64,000 nt of DNA from Chryseobacterium gleum (GCA_945888625.1 CAMDAH010000002.1:62001-126000), one strand, 5' to 3'. Numbered from the stretch's first letter, positions 1 to 9,909 are shown. The notes: generated by a model not told the origin, from the sequence alone. A program made the numbers and translations.

Positions 1-1799
1 TAATTTCTAACTACTAATTTCTTAGTAGAAATGTTTCCGTTAGAATTAACAGCAACCATGTAGATTCCATTTGCGAAATTTCCAGTGTTGATTGTTACGT
101 TTTTCGTTCCGTTAACAGTTCCCAAATTGTTGTTGTAAACAACTTTACCTGATAAATCAGTAAGTGATACAGCAACGTTTGCATTCTCAACAGAAACACT
201 AATGTTTGCTTCGTTTTCTGCAGGATTAGGGTAAACGTTCAATCCGAAGCTTGCATCGTTATCCTCAATTCCAGCTGAAGAGAAATTCATTCTTACCATT
301 GGAGTAGAAGTAGTATAATACCAAGTATTATCTGTTAAGTCTAAATAGTAAGAAGTTTGAGCTTCTGAAGATCCGGATGTACCAACAACTAAATCGTTAG
401 TCAAACCACCATCGCCATTTGAACCGGCAACGATTAAGTATGATTCACCAGCATTTAATGTAAAGGCACCAGCTGTTAGTGAAAATGTTACAATTTCGTC
501 TAAATCATTTGCTGTTAATGTGTAGGCATTTGATTCATCTACATATACAAAGTCTCCTGTAGTTGCGTCAATTGAATATAATTTTACATAACATTCTGCA
601 CCAACTTCAGCTACACCATTAATCATAACATCAATAGCACTTAATGGTGCTGTTGTGTAGATGTCAAAAATATTTCCTACTTCAAATCCAAATCCTTGAT
701 TGTATGATCCATTTGTCATATTGCCTTTGTCACGAGCATAAATAGTATTATTTATTACCAAAGTGGCTGCTGCAGGCAAAGAATTATTTGCAGGTGCTGC
801 GTCAACGGCACCAGAAGTAGTGCTGAAATTAATAACATGTGTCATTGCTACCGCTGGAGGTGTAAGCGCTGTTGGTAATGATAATGTATCTGAAGCGCCA
901 GCAACGATTGTTGATGCAGCAGACGATCCACTCCATGCTCCACTCGCAAGTGCAGCTGTAAATACGATATCTGTTTGGTTTAAAGCTCCTAAGTTGCTAA
1001 TAACTCCTGAAATATCAATTGGTGCTAATTGCGCAATTGGTATTTGGTAATATGGAAGTCTTACACCCCAAAAACCAGTTGATCCCCAGTAACCAGCATT
1101 CATTGATAAATCGTAATCATCTGGCGTCATTAATTTTACATCATCAACTGCCCAGAACCAATCGTATTGACCAGTATATTTAAAACCAATCTTAACATTT
1201 GCTTGATTGCCAAGGTATGCAGACATATTTACTTGAACTGTTTGTGGATTCGTTGAATTAGTGCTTTGAGCCATTCCAACATTCACCTCGATTTCTTGCC
1301 AAACAGCGCCTCCGTCTAAACTATAAACAATATAAGTTGATTCAGCATATCTTCTGTGTGTTTGTTGAAAAACCAATACAACCAACGGTTGTCCAGTAAG
1401 ATCAATACTATTTGCTGTTACAATCTTTGCATTCTGAGTTTCAGTTGCTCCAGCACCATCGGAATCAATAAGTGCATAACCATTTGCCGCAGAGGTATGT
1501 CCTGCAGGATTTAAAGCAGCCACCGGACCAGCATTTACATTTGTAACGATCGCCCAATCACCAGCGGTATGACCTGGAGATCCACCAGGTGCAGGTGCAT
1601 TTGAAGTTACCCAATCAGCAGGAACAGAAAAATCATTCGACCACAAAGTAATTCCTTTAGGTTCAGAAAAAATCTCTTTCTTCGCTTTAACGTCTAAAGC
1701 TTGTATTTTCTTGTCGTTCATTGGATTAGTAGTCACTTTTTGACCAAATACAAATCCTGAAACAAGTATACTAGCTAAACCAATGTATACATTTTTCAT
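1..1799 (-). CDS. T9SS type A sorting domain protein, secreted (stop codon cut by window edge)
   Basis: A 599-residue reading frame starts at ATG 1797-1799 and runs to the left edge. Its last full codon is AAT (3-5) and the next two bases read TA, so only the final base of the stop is missing. Residues 1-20 form a Sec signal peptide ending VFGQ. The N-terminal half, including DWFWAVDDVKL near residue 216, resembles the choice-of-anchor J/MAM-like fold of secreted Bacteroidota proteins. The C-terminal ~75 residues contain NVYPNPAENEA and end GIYMVAVNSNG...KKLVVRN, the classic T9SS type A sorting domain. It should therefore be exported by T9SS and surface-bound or released. No catalytic motif is visible and the substrate is unknown. 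Confidence 0.9.
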   Translation of the reverse strand, partial: MKNVYIGLASILVSGFVFGQKVTTNPMNDKKIQALDVKAKKEIFSEPKGITLWSNDFSVPADWVTSNAPAPGGSPGHTAGDWAIVTNVNAGPVAALNPAGHTSAANGYALIDSDGAGATETQNAKIVTANSIDLTGQPLVVLVFQQTHRRYAESTYIVYSLDGGAVWQEIEVNVGMAQSTNSTNPQTVQVNMSAYLGNQANVKIGFKYTGQYDWFWAVDDVKLMTPDDYDLSMNAGYWGSTGFWGVRLPYYQIPIAQLAPIDISGVISNLGALNQTDIVFTAALASGAWSGSSAASTIVAGASDTLSLPTALTPPAVAMTHVINFSTTSGAVDAAPANNSLPAAATLVINNTIYARDKGNMTNGSYNQGFGFEVGNIFDIYTTAPLSAIDVMINGVAEVGAECYVKLYSIDATTGDFVYVDESNAYTLTANDLDEIVTFSLTAGAFTLNAGESYLIVAGSNGDGGLTNDLVVGTSGSSEAQTSYYLDLTDNTWYYTTSTPMVRMNFSSAGIEDNDASFGLNVYPNPAENEANISVSVENANVAVSLTDLSGKVVYNNNLGTVNGTKNVTINTGNFANGIYMVAVNSNGNISTKKLVVRN

Positions 1800-1823
1800 T
1801 TTTAAAATTTTAAAGTTAGGGTC

Positions 1824-1851
1824 TAAAGTTACTAATAAATTAATTTATCAA
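1824..1851 (-). promoter_or_regulatory. Candidate Bacteroidota promoter of the T9SS protein
   Basis: The minus strand reads TTG (1849-1851), 17 bp, then TAACTTTA (1824-1831), one base off the TAnnTTTG -7 consensus, with the ATG 25 bases further on. The final base mismatch keeps confidence modest. Confidence 0.4.
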
Positions 1852-1897
1852 TAAGGTTTGAATCAAAAAAATTAAAAAAACTTAACTATTAGACCAG

Positions 1898-2863
1898 TTA
1901 AGCATCCCTATTTAACAAAAAGTTGGAGATTTCAAAAAACAAATCCTTATTCGTTGGGCTTTCAATAGCTGTTAAGGCATCTATTGCAAGCTTCATATAG
2001 CGCTCCTTTTCTGCATTACATTTATTAAAGATGTCCAATTCTTTGAAGAGGTGTTTTGCCTTTGATATTTTTAGTACAGGGTCCTTTTCATTAAACATTT
2101 CATCTAATAGAAGGGTGTTTTTTTGATTGGCATGCGTTTCTGCAAGAATACACAACAATGTTTTTTTGTTAGCAATTATATCGCCACCGACTTGTTTGCC
2201 TACACTTTTTGGTTCGCCATAAAGATCTAATAAATCATCTTGAATTTGAAATGCGATGCCCAAATTGATTCCGAACTCGTAAATCAATGCTTGATTTTTT
2301 TTGGATGCACCGGCGATAATTGCGCCAAATTGTAGCGCGCAACCTAGCAAAACGGATGTTTTTAGTCGGATCATTTCAATGTAAGCTTCTACCGTAACTG
2401 TTGGGAGTAACTCAAAGTCCATGTCCATTTGCTGCCCCTCACACACTTCAATGGCCGTTTTATTAAATAAGTTTAGTAAATCGAAAAGATGCTCCCTGGA
2501 TTGCTTGCTTAATTCTTGGTAGGCAATTACAAATAATACGTCCCCGGAAAGAATGGCTATATTGGAATTCCATTTTTCATGTACGGTCTGTTTTCCTCTT
2601 CGCAATGGAGCTTCATCCATGATGTCATCGTGAATCAAGCTAAAATTGTGGAATAATTCAATGGTCAAAGCAGCGGGTAAGGCAACTTCCTTTTTCGTCC
2701 CAAAAAGCTCTGCAGCCATTAGTGTTAATACGGGTCGTATTCTTTTTCCACCTATTTGGATAAAGTATTCTATTGGTTGGTATAGATTTTCAGGGGTTTT
2801 AGGCAACTCGATTTTCTCAAGCCCTTCTTCAATTAATTGAACGTATGGTTCTAACGCATTCAT
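1898..2863 (-). CDS. Polyprenyl synthetase family protein (trans-isoprenyl diphosphate synthase)
   Basis: This 321-residue enzyme condenses isopentenyl diphosphate with allylic diphosphates to make linear isoprenoids, as precursors of quinone side chains, carotenoids or undecaprenyl lipids. Family hallmarks are present: GGKRIRP at 38-44, the first aspartate-rich motif DDIMD at 79-83 followed by RRG, and the second, DDLLD, at 209-213. Chain length (C15, C20 or longer) cannot be fixed from sequence alone. Its ATG overlaps the rfbA stop as ATGA (4 bp), so the two are probably translationally coupled. Confidence 0.93.
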   Translation of the reverse strand: MNALEPYVQLIEEGLEKIELPKTPENLYQPIEYFIQIGGKRIRPVLTLMAAELFGTKKEVALPAALTIELFHNFSLIHDDIMDEAPLRRGKQTVHEKWNSNIAILSGDVLFVIAYQELSKQSREHLFDLLNLFNKTAIEVCEGQQMDMDFELLPTVTVEAYIEMIRLKTSVLLGCALQFGAIIAGASKKNQALIYEFGINLGIAFQIQDDLLDLYGEPKSVGKQVGGDIIANKKTLLCILAETHANQKNTLLLDEMFNEKDPVLKISKAKHLFKELDIFNKCNAEKERYMKLAIDALTAIESPTNKDLFFEISNFLLNRDA

Positions 2864-3726
2864 CTTCGCTTAATCAAATTTAGCAGGTAATTACCGTAGC
2901 CACTTTTCACAAGAGGGTCTGCAATTTTCTTGAGTTCTTCTTTGCTGATAAAGCCATTTCGATAGGCCACTTCTTCTATACAGCCAATTTTTAATCCTTG
3001 TCTTTCTTCAATTACTTGAACAAATTGTCCGGCTTGCATAAGTGAATGGAATGTTCCAGTGTCCAGCCATGCTGTCCCACGATCTAAAAGCGCAACCTTT
3101 AATTTTCCTAATGTTAGGTAAGCGGCATTGATATCGGTGATTTCGTATTCTCCTCTGATGGAAGGCTTAAGATTTTTTGCAATATCAATAACAGAATTAT
3201 CATAAAAATAAAGTCCAGGTACTGCAAAGTTAGATTTTGGTTTCTTTGGTTTTTCTTCAATGGAAATGGCATTCATCTCAGCATCAAATTCCACCACACC
3301 ATACCGCTCAGGATCACTTACATGGTAGGCATAAACAACTCCTCCGACTGGATTATTATTTTCTTTTAGTAAAGTATCCATTCCTACGCCGTAAAATATG
3401 TTATCTCCAAGTATTAACGCCACTTTATCTTTTCCTATAAATTGCTCGCCGATAACAAATGCTTGGGCTAGTCCATTCGGAACTTCCTGAATAGCATAGG
3501 AAAATTCACAACCCAATGATTTTCCATTTCCTAATAGTTTTTCAAAATTTGGTAAATCGTGGGGCGTCGAAATAATTAGGATTTCTCTAATTCCCGCACT
3601 CATTAAAATGGATAGCGGATAATAAATCATTGGTTTATCGTAAACGGGCATGAGTTGTTTACTCACTGCTAAGGTTAATGGATGTAACCTTGTACCCGAA
3701 CCTCCTGCTAAAATAATCCCTTTCAT
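2860..3726 (-). CDS. rfbA: Glucose-1-phosphate thymidylyltransferase RfbA
   Basis: It makes dTDP-glucose from dTTP and glucose 1-phosphate, the first step toward dTDP-rhamnose and related surface sugars. The 288 residues match the usual length of about 290. The N-terminal nucleotide-binding signature is [11 protein letters not shown] (from residue 8) with [11 protein letters not shown] following; GEYEITD and DTGTF lie in the C-terminal half. rfbB, rfbC and rfbD are not in this window. It is coupled instead to a polyprenyl synthetase, which may link sugar donor supply to lipid carrier supply; that link is inference. Confidence 0.95.
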   Translation of the reverse strand: MKGIILAGGSGTRLHPLTLAVSKQLMPVYDKPMIYYPLSILMSAGIREILIISTPHDLPNFEKLLGNGKSLGCEFSYAIQEVPNGLAQAFVIGEQFIGKDKVALILGDNIFYGVGMDTLLKENNNPVGGVVYAYHVSDPERYGVVEFDAEMNAISIEEKPKKPKSNFAVPGLYFYDNSVIDIAKNLKPSIRGEYEITDINAAYLTLGKLKVALLDRGTAWLDTGTFHSLMQAGQFVQVIEERQGLKIGCIEEVAYRNGFISKEELKKIADPLVKSGYGNYLLNLIKRR

Positions 3727-3755
3727 TATTTTATTTTTAGTTTAAATTCTTTGTT

Positions 3756-4496
3756 TTAAAGCCATCTAAATAAGTCGACAAAAATACGTTTTCCCCAAGG
3801 GGTATTGCCGTATTCTTTTTCAATTTTTTCTTTCAAGCTAACAAGGGTATAAAATTTATTTTTTCCGACGTCAATTTTAAACGTCTCCTGAGGTATATTT
3901 TCCTGAAGCATGGCCACTTTTTTTGCGAAGTAAATAATTCCGCCATCTTCTGTTGCAATTCCCATAATTAGTCCAGGCAAACCACAAAATCCTTCGGGAC
4001 CAAAAGACGGTGTGATAGAGGTGGTGTACCAAGCGTAAATCCGAGTGGAATCATCTTTTTGATATATCGCTTTTCGACAGTTGTATCCGCTGATAACGCG
4101 CTTGCTGTCTGTTATCTTCCAAGGTCTGATGGGTAACGAGTCTTTGATATAAACATCTTGCCCAAAAATCGAAAGAATAGAAAGCTGTTTCTGTTGGTTT
4201 AGGTATTGATAATATTGGTTTTTTGTTGTCATCCATGCCATTTCATCCACCGTATTCGTTGGCACTGGTTTAAAATAAGAAATCGTATCGTTAAAGGTCA
4301 ATGTAAATTCTTCGGTTTTAATTTTATTTTCCTCGGTTACGAAGCGCTTCATTCTAGGATCGTTGAATCGTTTCATTAAATTCGTTCTTCTTTCGTAGGT
4401 AATTTTACCAGAAGAAAAAACTTGCGACCAAGCACTAACATGGAGCAAACATAAAACCATAAATAGAAATCGCTTAATGCCAGCCGGTAAAATCAT
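3756..4496 (-). CDS. GLPGLI family protein
   Basis: A 246-residue secreted protein with a signal peptide ending SAWSQ near residue 25. The family-defining GLPGLI motif is at 172-177, preceded by FGPEGFC. The family is restricted to Bacteroidota and has no established biochemical function. The gene overlaps the 3' end of the upstream beta-barrel gene by 23 bp. This pairing with a CarboxypepD_reg/outer-membrane beta-barrel protein is commonly seen and suggests the two work together at the outer membrane. An internal start such as the Met at residue 13 would also leave a signal peptide, so the exact start is open. Confidence 0.88.
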   Translation of the reverse strand: MILPAGIKRFLFMVLCLLHVSAWSQVFSSGKITYERRTNLMKRFNDPRMKRFVTEENKIKTEEFTLTFNDTISYFKPVPTNTVDEMAWMTTKNQYYQYLNQQKQLSILSIFGQDVYIKDSLPIRPWKITDSKRVISGYNCRKAIYQKDDSTRIYAWYTTSITPSFGPEGFCGLPGLIMGIATEDGGIIYFAKKVAMLQENIPQETFKIDVGKNKFYTLVSLKEKIEKEYGNTPWGKRIFVDLFRWL

Positions 4497-7221
4497 CTTC
4501 TTTGGTTTTGTTATTGTTAAACTTGTATGTCAATTTCACTAAAAAATACCGGGATATAATTTTTGTGAAGTTATCGGTAATTATATTTCCGTTTAATTGA
4601 CGTTGTACATTCAGGTTTTGATTTAGAATATCGTTTGCTTGAAGTGCAAGTATGATGTTCTGTCGTGATCCAAACTCTTTTTTAATTTCTGCATTTATTA
4701 TAAAAAGATTCCTGTTGTAGCCATTTGCTCGTTGTGAATTAATGGAATATTCAGCGTCAAATTTAAGGATAACATGCGCACGTAGTGTCCACTTGAAATC
4801 AATTCCATAGTTTTGAGACGAATAGGGTAGGCTGGAGGCAGCAGATAAGGAGCTGACAGGGTTATTGTAGCTGTACGTTTGGCTAAGCTCAATTTCAAGC
4901 GAATCTAATTTTAGTTCAACGCTAATTCCACCAGTTAAAGCAGTATTTTTAGTGACGTTTTCTTCGGTGTTTATGAAATTAGAGTACTTAGAATAAGAAG
5001 CGTTTACATTTGGAGAGAATTCAATCTTTCGGTCTAATACAGGAAAGCCAATACCGGCGAATAAATTGGCAAATAAATTACCGTTTACATTTTCTGTTTT
5101 AGAAATTTGACGCCCGAAGTTATCGAAGGTAGTGGAATTTGCAAAAGCATTATTGGTTAATGATGCATTTGCACCTGACCAGATATAACGACCCGACATT
5201 GCTTGCCAACTATTAAAGTTTATCCTTAGGTTATGTACATAATTTGGTTTTAAGTCCGGATTTCCAACCAAAAGTCTATTGGGATTACTATTATCTTGCA
5301 CAGGTTGTAAGTCGTTAATACTAGGTTGCGCTGAATTGGTAGTGTAAAATAGGCCTAATCGCGTACTCATACTTGGCTTATATTGGTAACTTATTCTTGG
5401 TAGGAAGTTGACAACTTGTTGATTAATGCTCGTATCAAGTACTAAATTGTTGTTGTTGATAGTAATTGATCGAAGGCCAAGACCGCCTATGATTGTTTGA
5501 CTATTTGTTTCGTAAATTAAAAGTGCCGTTCCCCTGTGTTGAAGTCGGTTATTATTGAATTCGTTGCTTAGGATTGAGACGTTTTGTGTGTAAGACCCAT
5601 CTCCTCGATCGAAGGTTTGGCGATTTTGACTCGATGTCCCATACTCGAATAAATACTCGACTTGCCCTTTCCAGTTTTTATTAAAAGGTTCGGTGTAGGT
5701 TAAAAAACTGTAGTGGCTAATGCTTGCGTTATTAGTTATCTTTTTTTGATCAATTGAGTCGATAGAAGTATTAAAAATAGATTGCGTAATTAAATTTCCA
5801 TTTGATTGGTTATCGAAAAGTTGGGTAATGTATTTGAACTCAAACTCCCTTCGTGGAATCCGAAATTTTCTACCAATACGAAGTTCATTTTTAAAATTAA
5901 TTCCTTTGGAATCGTTTTTATTCTGAATAATAGTTTCAAAAGTGGGAACAAAGTTTTCACTCAGAAACTTCGAAGAACTGTTATCATCGGTGTTCGCCAA
6001 ATCTATTGAAATGCTTGGTTTGATCTCAAAAGTTGTTAAAGAATCCAAGTTACTGCTTACATTAAAATTGATTTTGTGCGATTGATTAATGGAGGTATTA
6101 TTGCTTGAATCTCTTGTGTAATAGCTCGAGTCAGATAAAAAATATTGGGATAAACTGTTATTTATTGCTTGTAATTTATTGTTGTAATAGGAGTAGTTAA
6201 ATCCTATTTTCCCGGTTTTCCCGAAACGATCAGCATAGTAAATTCCGGCTTTAAGTGTTTGTGGAACACCGCCAGTATTTTTTTGTGCATTCTGATCCCA
6301 CATGTTCATGCCGCTGCTTTCGCGTTCGTTATCCAAGCCAAATTTATTCATGTCTCCCCAACCGAAATTGGATCTTGGTGTGTTTGAGCTAAGTAAAAAA
6401 ACGGAAATCTTTTGTTTTTTATTAAACTTATTGAAAAGTAGTTCTCCTTCATAAAAGCCATTTTCGCCAACGAGGCCGAAGTCAGTTGCCCCTGAAACTT
6501 TACCGAAATAGCCTCTTTTGGCATCATCTTTCAGTTTTAAATTCAACACCTGAATTTTTTCATCGTCGCCAATTGCAGCGTCTTCGTTTTCGGTTTCATA
6601 AACCTCAACAGACTCAATTCCTTTTGCTGCAAGGTTTTTTGTCGCTATGGTAGCGTCCGAACCAAAAAATTCGTCTCCGTCAACCAATACTTGGCTAATT
6701 TCGCGACCTTGGGAGGTAATTGCACCGTTTTTATCAATTTTAATTCCTGGTAGTTTTTTGAGCAGATCCTCTACTACCGCATTTTCGCCCACTTTAAATG
6801 AGTCAGCCACATAAACTAAGGTATCACCACGGTAATAAATAGGGTTTTTGTTGGCATAAATCATAATTTCATCCAATTCTTGCACTTTGGTACCCAATTT
6901 TATCGCGTTCACGTTTAGTTCTGCATTTTCTTGGTTGCCAAAAATATAGATGGTTTTCGTTTCAAAGCTTGGGTGTTCTATGTAAAGTGTGAATGTATCT
7001 ATTGCAAAACCATTAAGCTCAAATTGACCTTGAAGATTGGAATGGGTGTAACTTAGTAAAAGGGAGTCTTTAATTCTTACTGCGGAAATAGTGGCTCTAT
7101 TAACAGGATTAAGGCCAGTGGAATCCGTTATTTTTCCATTTATTTTCATGGCTTGGCTTAAGGCCTCATTTGTGAACGAGAGAAAAGCAAAAGTGATTAG
7201 AAGCAAAAAATAATTTTTCAT
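4474..7221 (-). CDS. Outer-membrane beta-barrel protein with CarboxypepD_reg and TonB-plug-like domains
   Basis: A 915-residue protein with a signal peptide ending ALSQ (about residue 23). A carboxypeptidase-regulatory-like beta-sandwich follows (about 27-110), then a plug-like domain (VVEDLLKKLPGI...VLVDGDEFFG, about 145-190), and a long C-terminal region with alternating aromatic strands typical of an outer-membrane barrel. This matches the TonB-receptor-like beta-barrel family that accompanies GLPGLI proteins. The substrate is unknown. It sits 51 bp downstream of a lipoprotein gene, and the three genes on this strand may form one transcript. Confidence 0.87.
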   Translation of the reverse strand: MKNYFLLLITFAFLSFTNEALSQAMKINGKITDSTGLNPVNRATISAVRIKDSLLLSYTHSNLQGQFELNGFAIDTFTLYIEHPSFETKTIYIFGNQENAELNVNAIKLGTKVQELDEIMIYANKNPIYYRGDTLVYVADSFKVGENAVVEDLLKKLPGIKIDKNGAITSQGREISQVLVDGDEFFGSDATIATKNLAAKGIESVEVYETENEDAAIGDDEKIQVLNLKLKDDAKRGYFGKVSGATDFGLVGENGFYEGELLFNKFNKKQKISVFLLSSNTPRSNFGWGDMNKFGLDNERESSGMNMWDQNAQKNTGGVPQTLKAGIYYADRFGKTGKIGFNYSYYNNKLQAINNSLSQYFLSDSSYYTRDSSNNTSINQSHKINFNVSSNLDSLTTFEIKPSISIDLANTDDNSSSKFLSENFVPTFETIIQNKNDSKGINFKNELRIGRKFRIPRREFEFKYITQLFDNQSNGNLITQSIFNTSIDSIDQKKITNNASISHYSFLTYTEPFNKNWKGQVEYLFEYGTSSQNRQTFDRGDGSYTQNVSILSNEFNNNRLQHRGTALLIYETNSQTIIGGLGLRSITINNNNLVLDTSINQQVVNFLPRISYQYKPSMSTRLGLFYTTNSAQPSINDLQPVQDNSNPNRLLVGNPDLKPNYVHNLRINFNSWQAMSGRYIWSGANASLTNNAFANSTTFDNFGRQISKTENVNGNLFANLFAGIGFPVLDRKIEFSPNVNASYSKYSNFINTEENVTKNTALTGGISVELKLDSLEIELSQTYSYNNPVSSLSAASSLPYSSQNYGIDFKWTLRAHVILKFDAEYSINSQRANGYNRNLFIINAEIKKEFGSRQNIILALQANDILNQNLNVQRQLNGNIITDNFTKIISRYFLVKLTYKFNNNKTKEDDFTGWH

Positions 7222-7272
7222 GGAAGCCTTTCTAAAAATTGAACGCCAAAGATACGATAAACTCGCGAAAAG

Positions 7273-8079
7273 TTATTCTTGAATAATTTCTGCATTTAGC
7301 AGACCTTGAAAAGATAGCCCATTTGCTTCAGTTATATCAGCAAACTCGACTTTAAGCCGTTTATTCAGGTATTTTTTACTGTCAGATTGTATTAATTCGA
7401 TGGCTTTAATATCAGGTTGTAATGCCAAAACAGAGTAGTAAGCGTCTTTACCTAACGAACCCACTACAATAAATTCTTTCCCGTTGGTTTCCATAAAGCT
7501 TAAAAACCGCGTTTCAAATCTTCCTGTTTGACTCAAAATTTCCATTGCCTCGGCGTAAGAGAATTTGTATTTTTTGTCAGTTAAAAAGGGTAGAGACTTC
7601 AATTTTTCTTCGTTTTTTGCTTTTCTAGTGCAACTGTACGCTACCCTTTCATTTTCTCCGAAGTAAGATTTTACTTCTTTGCAGTAACCATTTGTTTCAT
7701 GCAAAACAATGGTTTTATTGAGAGCAGAAATTAATTTGTTGTTTTTAAAGTAAAAAGTGAGCAAAATACTAGTCCCTTTACCGTTAGTATATTCTTGGGT
7801 CAATTTGAGGATTTCTCCTTTTTCGTCAATTAATCCGCTTACTGATTGCTTTTCTTCGGCGTCGTTACTGTAGGACAAACTTCTGATTTGACTTAGTGAT
7901 GCGTCGTCATCAATCTGCTTCATCGCATTGATATATTGTGCTTCGTTGCCAAAAGCGCCGTTGCCTTTTACGGAAAGAGGCGCTCCTGTATTGGGATCTA
8001 ACAAAGATTCTGTTCTTGTTTCACAAGAAAATAAGGTAATTATTGCAATGATAAATAAACTTTTTTTTGCGCCATTCAT
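7273..8079 (-). CDS. Lipoprotein of unknown function
   Basis: A 268-residue protein. The N-terminus is a lipoprotein signal with the lipobox LFSC and Cys19. The mature part is mixed and mostly polar (NEAQYINAMKQ, EEKQSVSGLIDEKGEI), with no motif I recognise. It is the first gene of a probable three-gene minus-strand group with the beta-barrel protein and the GLPGLI protein, so an envelope-associated role is reasonable. The start is the only ATG before the signal sequence. Confidence 0.75.
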   Translation of the reverse strand: MNGAKKSLFIIAIITLFSCETRTESLLDPNTGAPLSVKGNGAFGNEAQYINAMKQIDDDASLSQIRSLSYSNDAEEKQSVSGLIDEKGEILKLTQEYTNGKGTSILLTFYFKNNKLISALNKTIVLHETNGYCKEVKSYFGENERVAYSCTRKAKNEEKLKSLPFLTDKKYKFSYAEAMEILSQTGRFETRFLSFMETNGKEFIVVGSLGKDAYYSVLALQPDIKAIELIQSDSKKYLNKRLKVEFADITEANGLSFQGLLNAEIIQE

Positions 8080-8203
8080 TTTTAATCAAATTTAATTAAA
8101 CGTTTACTCCACAAAAATAAAGTTATTTCTATTGTTTTTTGTCCATTGTTATTAAAATAGTTGCTTTTGGCGGGTTAATTTATTAGGAATCTCCAACATT
8201 GTT

Positions 8204-8211
8204 TATTTTTG
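8204..8211 (+). promoter_or_regulatory. TAnnTTTG -7 element of ruvX (leaderless)
   Basis: TATTTTTG matches the Bacteroidota -7 consensus. The ATG of ruvX begins 5 bases after its final G, where transcription would be expected to start, so the mRNA would have essentially no leader. I see no clear upstream TTG at the ideal spacing. Confidence 0.5.
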
Positions 8212-8215
8212 TCAA

Positions 8216-8626
8216 ATGCAAAAAACATTGGCTATTGATTTTGGTTTGAAGCGAACAGGTTTGGCTATTACTGACGATTTGGGGATTATTGCTAGCCCAT
8301 TAACCGCCATAGCCTCAGAAAAACTCATGGATTTGTTAATTCAACTGGTTGCAAAGGAAAAAATTAAAGTGCTGGTGCTTGGTTTTCCAACTTCAATGGA
8401 CGGTTCGGATACCCACATTACTGAAAATGTGCGTTTGCTCAAGACGGCATTAGAAAAGCAGTTCAGTCTGCCGGTTTATTTACAAGACGAACGAATGTCA
8501 TCTGTTCGGGCCATGGAGGCAATTCATTTGGGTGGAAAGGCAAAACAAAAGAAAAACAAGGGCTTGGTAGATACAATTAGTGCTACGCTGATTTTGCAAG
8601 ATTTTCTCGATACCTGTGTTAGTTAA
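8216..8626 (+). CDS. ruvX: Holliday junction resolvase-like RuvX (YqgF)
   Basis: A 136-residue RNase H-like-fold protein of the YqgF family, implicated in pre-16S rRNA 5' end processing and proposed as a Holliday junction resolvase. The N-terminal strand carries the catalytic Asp in AIDFGLKRTG (Asp8). VLGFPTSMDGS and YLQDERMSS follow, and VDTISATLILQDFL closes the domain with the last conserved acid. Length is normal. No alternative start exists that keeps Asp8, so the apparently leaderless ATG is likely correct. def follows 35 bp downstream. Confidence 0.93.
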   Translation: MQKTLAIDFGLKRTGLAITDDLGIIASPLTAIASEKLMDLLIQLVAKEKIKVLVLGFPTSMDGSDTHITENVRLLKTALEKQFSLPVYLQDERMSSVRAMEAIHLGGKAKQKKNKGLVDTISATLILQDFLDTCVS

Positions 8627-8661
8627 TCTTCCTTTATTACTTTTGTATTAAATTTAATTTT

Positions 8662-9246
8662 ATGATTTTGCCCATTGTTGCATATGGCGACCCGATATTA
8701 AAATTAGTTGCTGCTGACGTTCCTGAGAATTCCAGTGAATTAGTTACGCTAATTACCAATATGTATGAAACAATGTATCAGGCAAAAGGAGTGGGTTTAG
8801 CTGCACCTCAAATTGGTCAAAGTCTTCGATTGTTTATTGTTGATGGAGCACCTTTTGCTGTTGAGGAAGGAGACGAGCCTGATCCAAAAGCGGTAGGCAT
8901 CGATTCATTCAAAAAGGTTTTTATTAATCCTGTAATCGAAGAACAAACAGGCGACGAGTGGGCGTTTCAAGAAGGATGCTTATCCATTCCTAAAATTCGT
9001 GAAAATGTAAACCGACGTGAAAAAATACGGGTTACTTATTACGATGAAAATTGGTTACTTCACGAGGAACAATTTGATGGTTATGCCGCTCGAATTATTC
9101 AGCACGAATTTGATCATTTGGAAGGGATTTTATTCACCGACAAACTTCCCCCTTTAAAAAGAAAATTGATTGCCAAAAGACTAAATAATATTTCAATTGG
9201 TCATGTTGAAGCAGATTATAAAATGAAATTTTTCAAAAAAAAATAA
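8662..9246 (+). CDS. def: Peptide deformylase
   Basis: It removes the N-formyl group from nascent proteins using a bound divalent metal. All three motifs are present: GVGLAAPQ at 43-50, EGCLSIP at 104-110 with metal ligand Cys106, and HEFDH at 148-152 with its two His ligands and catalytic Glu. At 194 residues it carries the acidic insert (EEGDEPDPKA, about 68-77) common in Bacteroidota deformylases. It lies between ruvX and a lipoprotein gene on the same strand. Confidence 0.97.
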   Translation: MILPIVAYGDPILKLVAADVPENSSELVTLITNMYETMYQAKGVGLAAPQIGQSLRLFIVDGAPFAVEEGDEPDPKAVGIDSFKKVFINPVIEEQTGDEWAFQEGCLSIPKIRENVNRREKIRVTYYDENWLLHEEQFDGYAARIIQHEFDHLEGILFTDKLPPLKRKLIAKRLNNISIGHVEADYKMKFFKKK

Positions 9247-9247
9247 A

Positions 9248-9844
9248 ATGATGAACAAGTGTTTTTTACGCTTAGTTACCTGTCTAATCGCTCTATTGTG
9301 TTTAACCGCTTGCTACAATAGCGACAGTGCTAATTCAGCCGACCAAATCAAAGGTGATTCTATGTCTAGCGCGGGATTAAAAAATGCTATTAAACAAATG
9401 GAGGATTCCATCGTCAGTATGCAAAAAACAAATAAAAATATACCTAGCTTAGTTCAAATTGAGTTAATCAATAGACTAAAGTTGTTTTATCAGGTTTTTC
9501 CAAAAGATAAATACGCAGCGGATTGTCTTTTCAAGATTCACATTAAATATTCCGATCTAAATTCGCAAAAAAATGCAATGGCATACGGTGATACCTTACT
9601 AAAAAACTTTCCGAACTATTCTAATCGTGATTTTTTACTTGAGAGTATGGGCTCAAGTTACGACGTAGCTATTGAGCCAAGAGATACGTCAAAGGTAAGG
9701 TATTATTACACCATGCTGTTGAAAGAGGGTGCCATAAGTGCAGCGAAAAGAGAGGATTTAAAGTTGCGATTAAAATACATTAAGTTAGATTTTTTTAAAT
9801 ACACTGATTTTTTAAGTACACAGGAGGCTAAGCGAAAGAAGTAA
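9248..9844 (+). CDS. Lipoprotein, possibly TPR-like
   Basis: A 198-residue lipoprotein: the signal peptide ends with lipobox LTAC (Cys22). The mature part is helical and spaced like tetratricopeptide units (KLFYQVFPKDKYAADCLFKI, then ALTYG-type and LLKNFPNY segments), resembling YfiO/YbgF-like helical repeats, but no Pfam-level match can be asserted. The start lies 1 bp after the def stop; two ATGs are adjacent at 9248 and 9251. Position suggests co-transcription with ruvX and def. Confidence 0.75.
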   Translation: MMNKCFLRLVTCLIALLCLTACYNSDSANSADQIKGDSMSSAGLKNAIKQMEDSIVSMQKTNKNIPSLVQIELINRLKLFYQVFPKDKYAADCLFKIHIKYSDLNSQKNAMAYGDTLLKNFPNYSNRDFLLESMGSSYDVAIEPRDTSKVRYYYTMLLKEGAISAAKREDLKLRLKYIKLDFFKYTDFLSTQEAKRKK

Positions 9845-9901
9845 TTTTATTTTAGTCTTGTTAATGTTCTGTTAAATTTTTCAATACAATCTTTAACAGC
9901 G

Positions 9902-9909
9902 TATATTTG
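9902..9909 (+). promoter_or_regulatory. TAnnTTTG -7 element of the DUF1573 gene
   Basis: TATATTTG is a full match to the -7 consensus, 20 bases before the ATG of the DUF1573 gene. Confidence 0.5.

Noticed and set aside
763-1050. 95-codon plus-strand frame
   Set aside because: It lies wholly antisense to the T9SS protein, whose complete domain order and signal peptide are clear on the minus strand.
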